From contig JAFKKW010000117.1 of assembly GCA_017304275.1 (NCBI GenBank), forward strand, positions 1 through 6,258: a DNA stretch of 6,258 nt, given 5' to 3'. The position numbers were made by a program, and so were the translations under genes. This DNA is from Hyphomicrobiales bacterium (GTDB taxonomy: Bacteria > Pseudomonadota > Alphaproteobacteria > Rhizobiales > Hyphomicrobiaceae). Positions within the stretch are counted from its first letter, which is position 1, and the number at the start of each line of letters is the position of its first letter. This document shows, piece by piece, positions 4,556 through 6,258 of the stretch. Under the pieces are notes generated by a model. That model was not told where the DNA came from, ran no database searches, and worked only from the letters and a program-made list of their open reading frames with translations.

Positions 4556-6258
4556 ATGGCAAAGGGTGAGGGCGCGAAGGACAAGGCGGCCGAAGGGCGC
4601 GACTGGAGCGAGACCCTGTTCCTGCCGCAGACGGACTTTCCGATGCGCGCCGGCCTTCCCGACCTCGAGCCCAGGATTCTCACCCGCTGGCAGGAGCGCG
4701 ACCTTTACAAGGAACTGCGCGAGACCTCCAAAGGCCGCCCCAAGTTCGTCCTCCACGACGGCCCGCCGTACGCCAACGGCCACATCCACATCGGGCACGC
4801 GCTGAACAAGATCCTGAAGGACCTGGTGGTGAAGAGCCAGCAGATGCTGGGCTTCGACTCCAACTACGTGCCGGGCTGGGACTGCCACGGCCTCCCCATC
4901 GAGTGGAAGATCGAGGAGCAGTATCGCGCCAAGGGCCGCGAGAAACCGAACTTCTCCGATCCTGCCGCCATCAACGCCTTCCGCGACGAGTGCCGCAAGT
5001 TCGCTGAGAAGTGGGTCGACGTGCAGCGCGAGGAGTTCAAGCGCCTCGGCATCATCGGCGACTGGGATCATCCCTATCTGACGATGAGCTATCCGGCCGA
5101 AGCCACCATCGCGCGCGAGCTGATGAAGTTCGCCGCCAACGGGCTGCTCTATCGCGGCTCGAAGCCTGTCATGTGGTCGGTCGTCGAAAAGACCGCGCTG
5201 GCGGAAGCCGAGGTCGAGTACCAGGACTACCAGAGCGACGCGGTGTGGGTGAAGTTTCCTGTAAAGGCCGGCAATTCGCCGGAGGGCGCGAGCGTCGTCA
5301 TCTGGACTACGACGCCATGGACGCTGCCCGGCAATCGCGCGATCAGTTTCTCGTCGAAAATCGACTACGGTCTCTACGAGGTCACCGCCGCGCCCGAAGG
5401 AAACTGGGCGAAGGTGGGCGACAAGTACATCCTCGCAGACAAGCTCGCGGCAGACGTCATGAAGTCCGCGAAGGTTGAAGCCTTCGAACGCCGCAGCGCC
5501 GTTGCCGCCGATGATCTCAAGGGAATGCTCGCGGGACATCCTCTCGCCGCCCTCGGCTACGACTTCGACGTCCCTCTCCTCAATGGCGATCACGTCACCG
5601 ACGACACCGGCACCGGCTTCGTGCATACTGCGCCCGGCCACGGCGCCGACGACTACAACATCTGGATCGCCAACCAGAAGGCGCTGCGCGATCGCGGCAT
5701 CGATACCACGATCCCCTTCACCGTCGACGCCGATGGCGTGCTGACCAAGGAAGCCCCCGGCTTCACCGGCAAGCGCGTCTTGAAGGAGAACGGCGACAAG
5801 GGCGACGCCAACGACGCCGTCATCAAGGCACTGGCCGAAGCCGGCAATATCATCGCGCGCGGCCGCCTCAAGCATCAGTACCCGCACTCCTGGCGTTCGA
5901 AGAAGCCCGTCATCTTCCGCAACACGCCCCAATGGTTCATCGCCATGGACAAGGGCTTCGCGGGTGACGACAACCGCACGCTGCGCGAGGTCGCGCTCGC
6001 CGAGATCAAGACCATCGAGTGGGTGCCCGAAGCCGGCGAGAACCGCATCACCGGCATGATCGCCAATCGTCCCGATTGGGTCGTCTCGCGCCAGCGCGCC
6101 TGGGGCGTGCCGATCACGGTGTTCGTTGCGAAGCGCGACCACGACAGCTTCAAGGAAGGCGACATCCTGCGCGACGAGGCCGTCAACGCCGCCATCGCCG
6201 ATGCCTTCGAGACGGAAGGCGCGGACGCCTGGTTCGCCGAAGGCGCCGCCGCGCGCTT
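4556..6258 (+). CDS. ileS: Isoleucyl-tRNA synthetase IleS (N-terminal 567 codons; cut by window edge)
   Basis: Class I aminoacyl-tRNA synthetase that charges tRNA-Ile in the cytoplasm and removes mischarged valine. The window has 567 codons plus two bases of a family of about 950-1000 residues. Seen in order: the Rossmann-fold signature 'PYANGHIHIGHA' (71-82) with HIGH at 78-81; 'GWDCHGLPIEWKIE' (107-120); 'PVMWSVVEKTALAEAEVEY' (204-222); the editing domain with 'TTTPWTLPGN' (251-260) and 'TGTGFVHTAPGHGADDY' (351-367), whose Asp pair at 365-366 belongs to the proofreading site; and the return to the catalytic core at 'SRQRAWGVPI' (511-520). The KMSKS loop, the anticodon-binding domain and any zinc site lie beyond the edge. 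The ATG at 4556 gives the lysine-rich N-terminus before 'RDWSETLFLPQTDFPMR'; only a weak GCGGA lies 4 nt upstream. No frameshift or stop interrupts it. Confidence 0.97.
   Translation, partial: MAKGEGAKDKAAEGRDWSETLFLPQTDFPMRAGLPDLEPRILTRWQERDLYKELRETSKGRPKFVLHDGPPYANGHIHIGHALNKILKDLVVKSQQMLGFDSNYVPGWDCHGLPIEWKIEEQYRAKGREKPNFSDPAAINAFRDECRKFAEKWVDVQREEFKRLGIIGDWDHPYLTMSYPAEATIARELMKFAANGLLYRGSKPVMWSVVEKTALAEAEVEYQDYQSDAVWVKFPVKAGNSPEGASVVIWTTTPWTLPGNRAISFSSKIDYGLYEVTAAPEGNWAKVGDKYILADKLAADVMKSAKVEAFERRSAVAADDLKGMLAGHPLAALGYDFDVPLLNGDHVTDDTGTGFVHTAPGHGADDYNIWIANQKALRDRGIDTTIPFTVDADGVLTKEAPGFTGKRVLKENGDKGDANDAVIKALAEAGNIIARGRLKHQYPHSWRSKKPVIFRNTPQWFIAMDKGFAGDDNRTLREVALAEIKTIEWVPEAGENRITGMIANRPDWVVSRQRAWGVPITVFVAKRDHDSFKEGDILRDEAVNAAIADAFETEGADAWFAEGAAAR

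Noticed and set aside
4358..6142. A 594-codon open frame on the minus strand opposite ileS.
   Set aside because: Its translation is low in family-like motifs and mirrors the strong IleRS frame. GC-rich codon choice in ileS avoids the codons that would give antisense stops, so long shadow frames are expected.

Overview
This is GC-rich, densely coded chromosomal DNA. It most resembles an alphaproteobacterium of the order Hyphomicrobiales (the Bradyrhizobium/Rhodopseudomonas side). That rests on the codon bias, the wording of the UbiA, RsmE and IleRS motifs, and intergenic palindromic repeats of the type common in that group. I judged this by eye, without a database search. No rRNA, tRNA, CRISPR array, transposase, integrase or phage gene is visible.

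Layout: (1) positions 1-788, minus strand: ubiA, cut by the left edge of the window, encoding the prenyltransferase of ubiquinone synthesis. (2) 865-2505, minus strand: a 546-residue ankyrin-repeat protein just upstream of ubiA and probably on the same transcript. (3) 2506-2796: a divergent intergenic region holding the promoters for the minus-strand pair and for rsmE. (4) 2797-3537, plus strand: rsmE, the 16S rRNA m3U1498 methyltransferase. (5) 3545-3671: a 127-bp palindromic element with perfect 15-bp ends. (6) 3716-4318, plus strand: a 200-residue glutathione S-transferase-like protein with a GTG start. (7) 4338-4454: a second palindromic element, about 117 bp. (8) 4556 to the right edge, plus strand: the first 567 codons of ileS, isoleucyl-tRNA synthetase.

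Most of the window is housekeeping: quinone synthesis, ribosome modification and tRNA charging. The accessory items are the ankyrin gene, which lies between ubiA and rsmE, and the GST gene, which sits between two similarly built palindromic repeats. I found no convincing new multi-gene system. The points most worth a second look are the two repeats around the GST gene, the ankyrin gene with its family-like N-terminal domain, and a possible leaderless start for rsmE.
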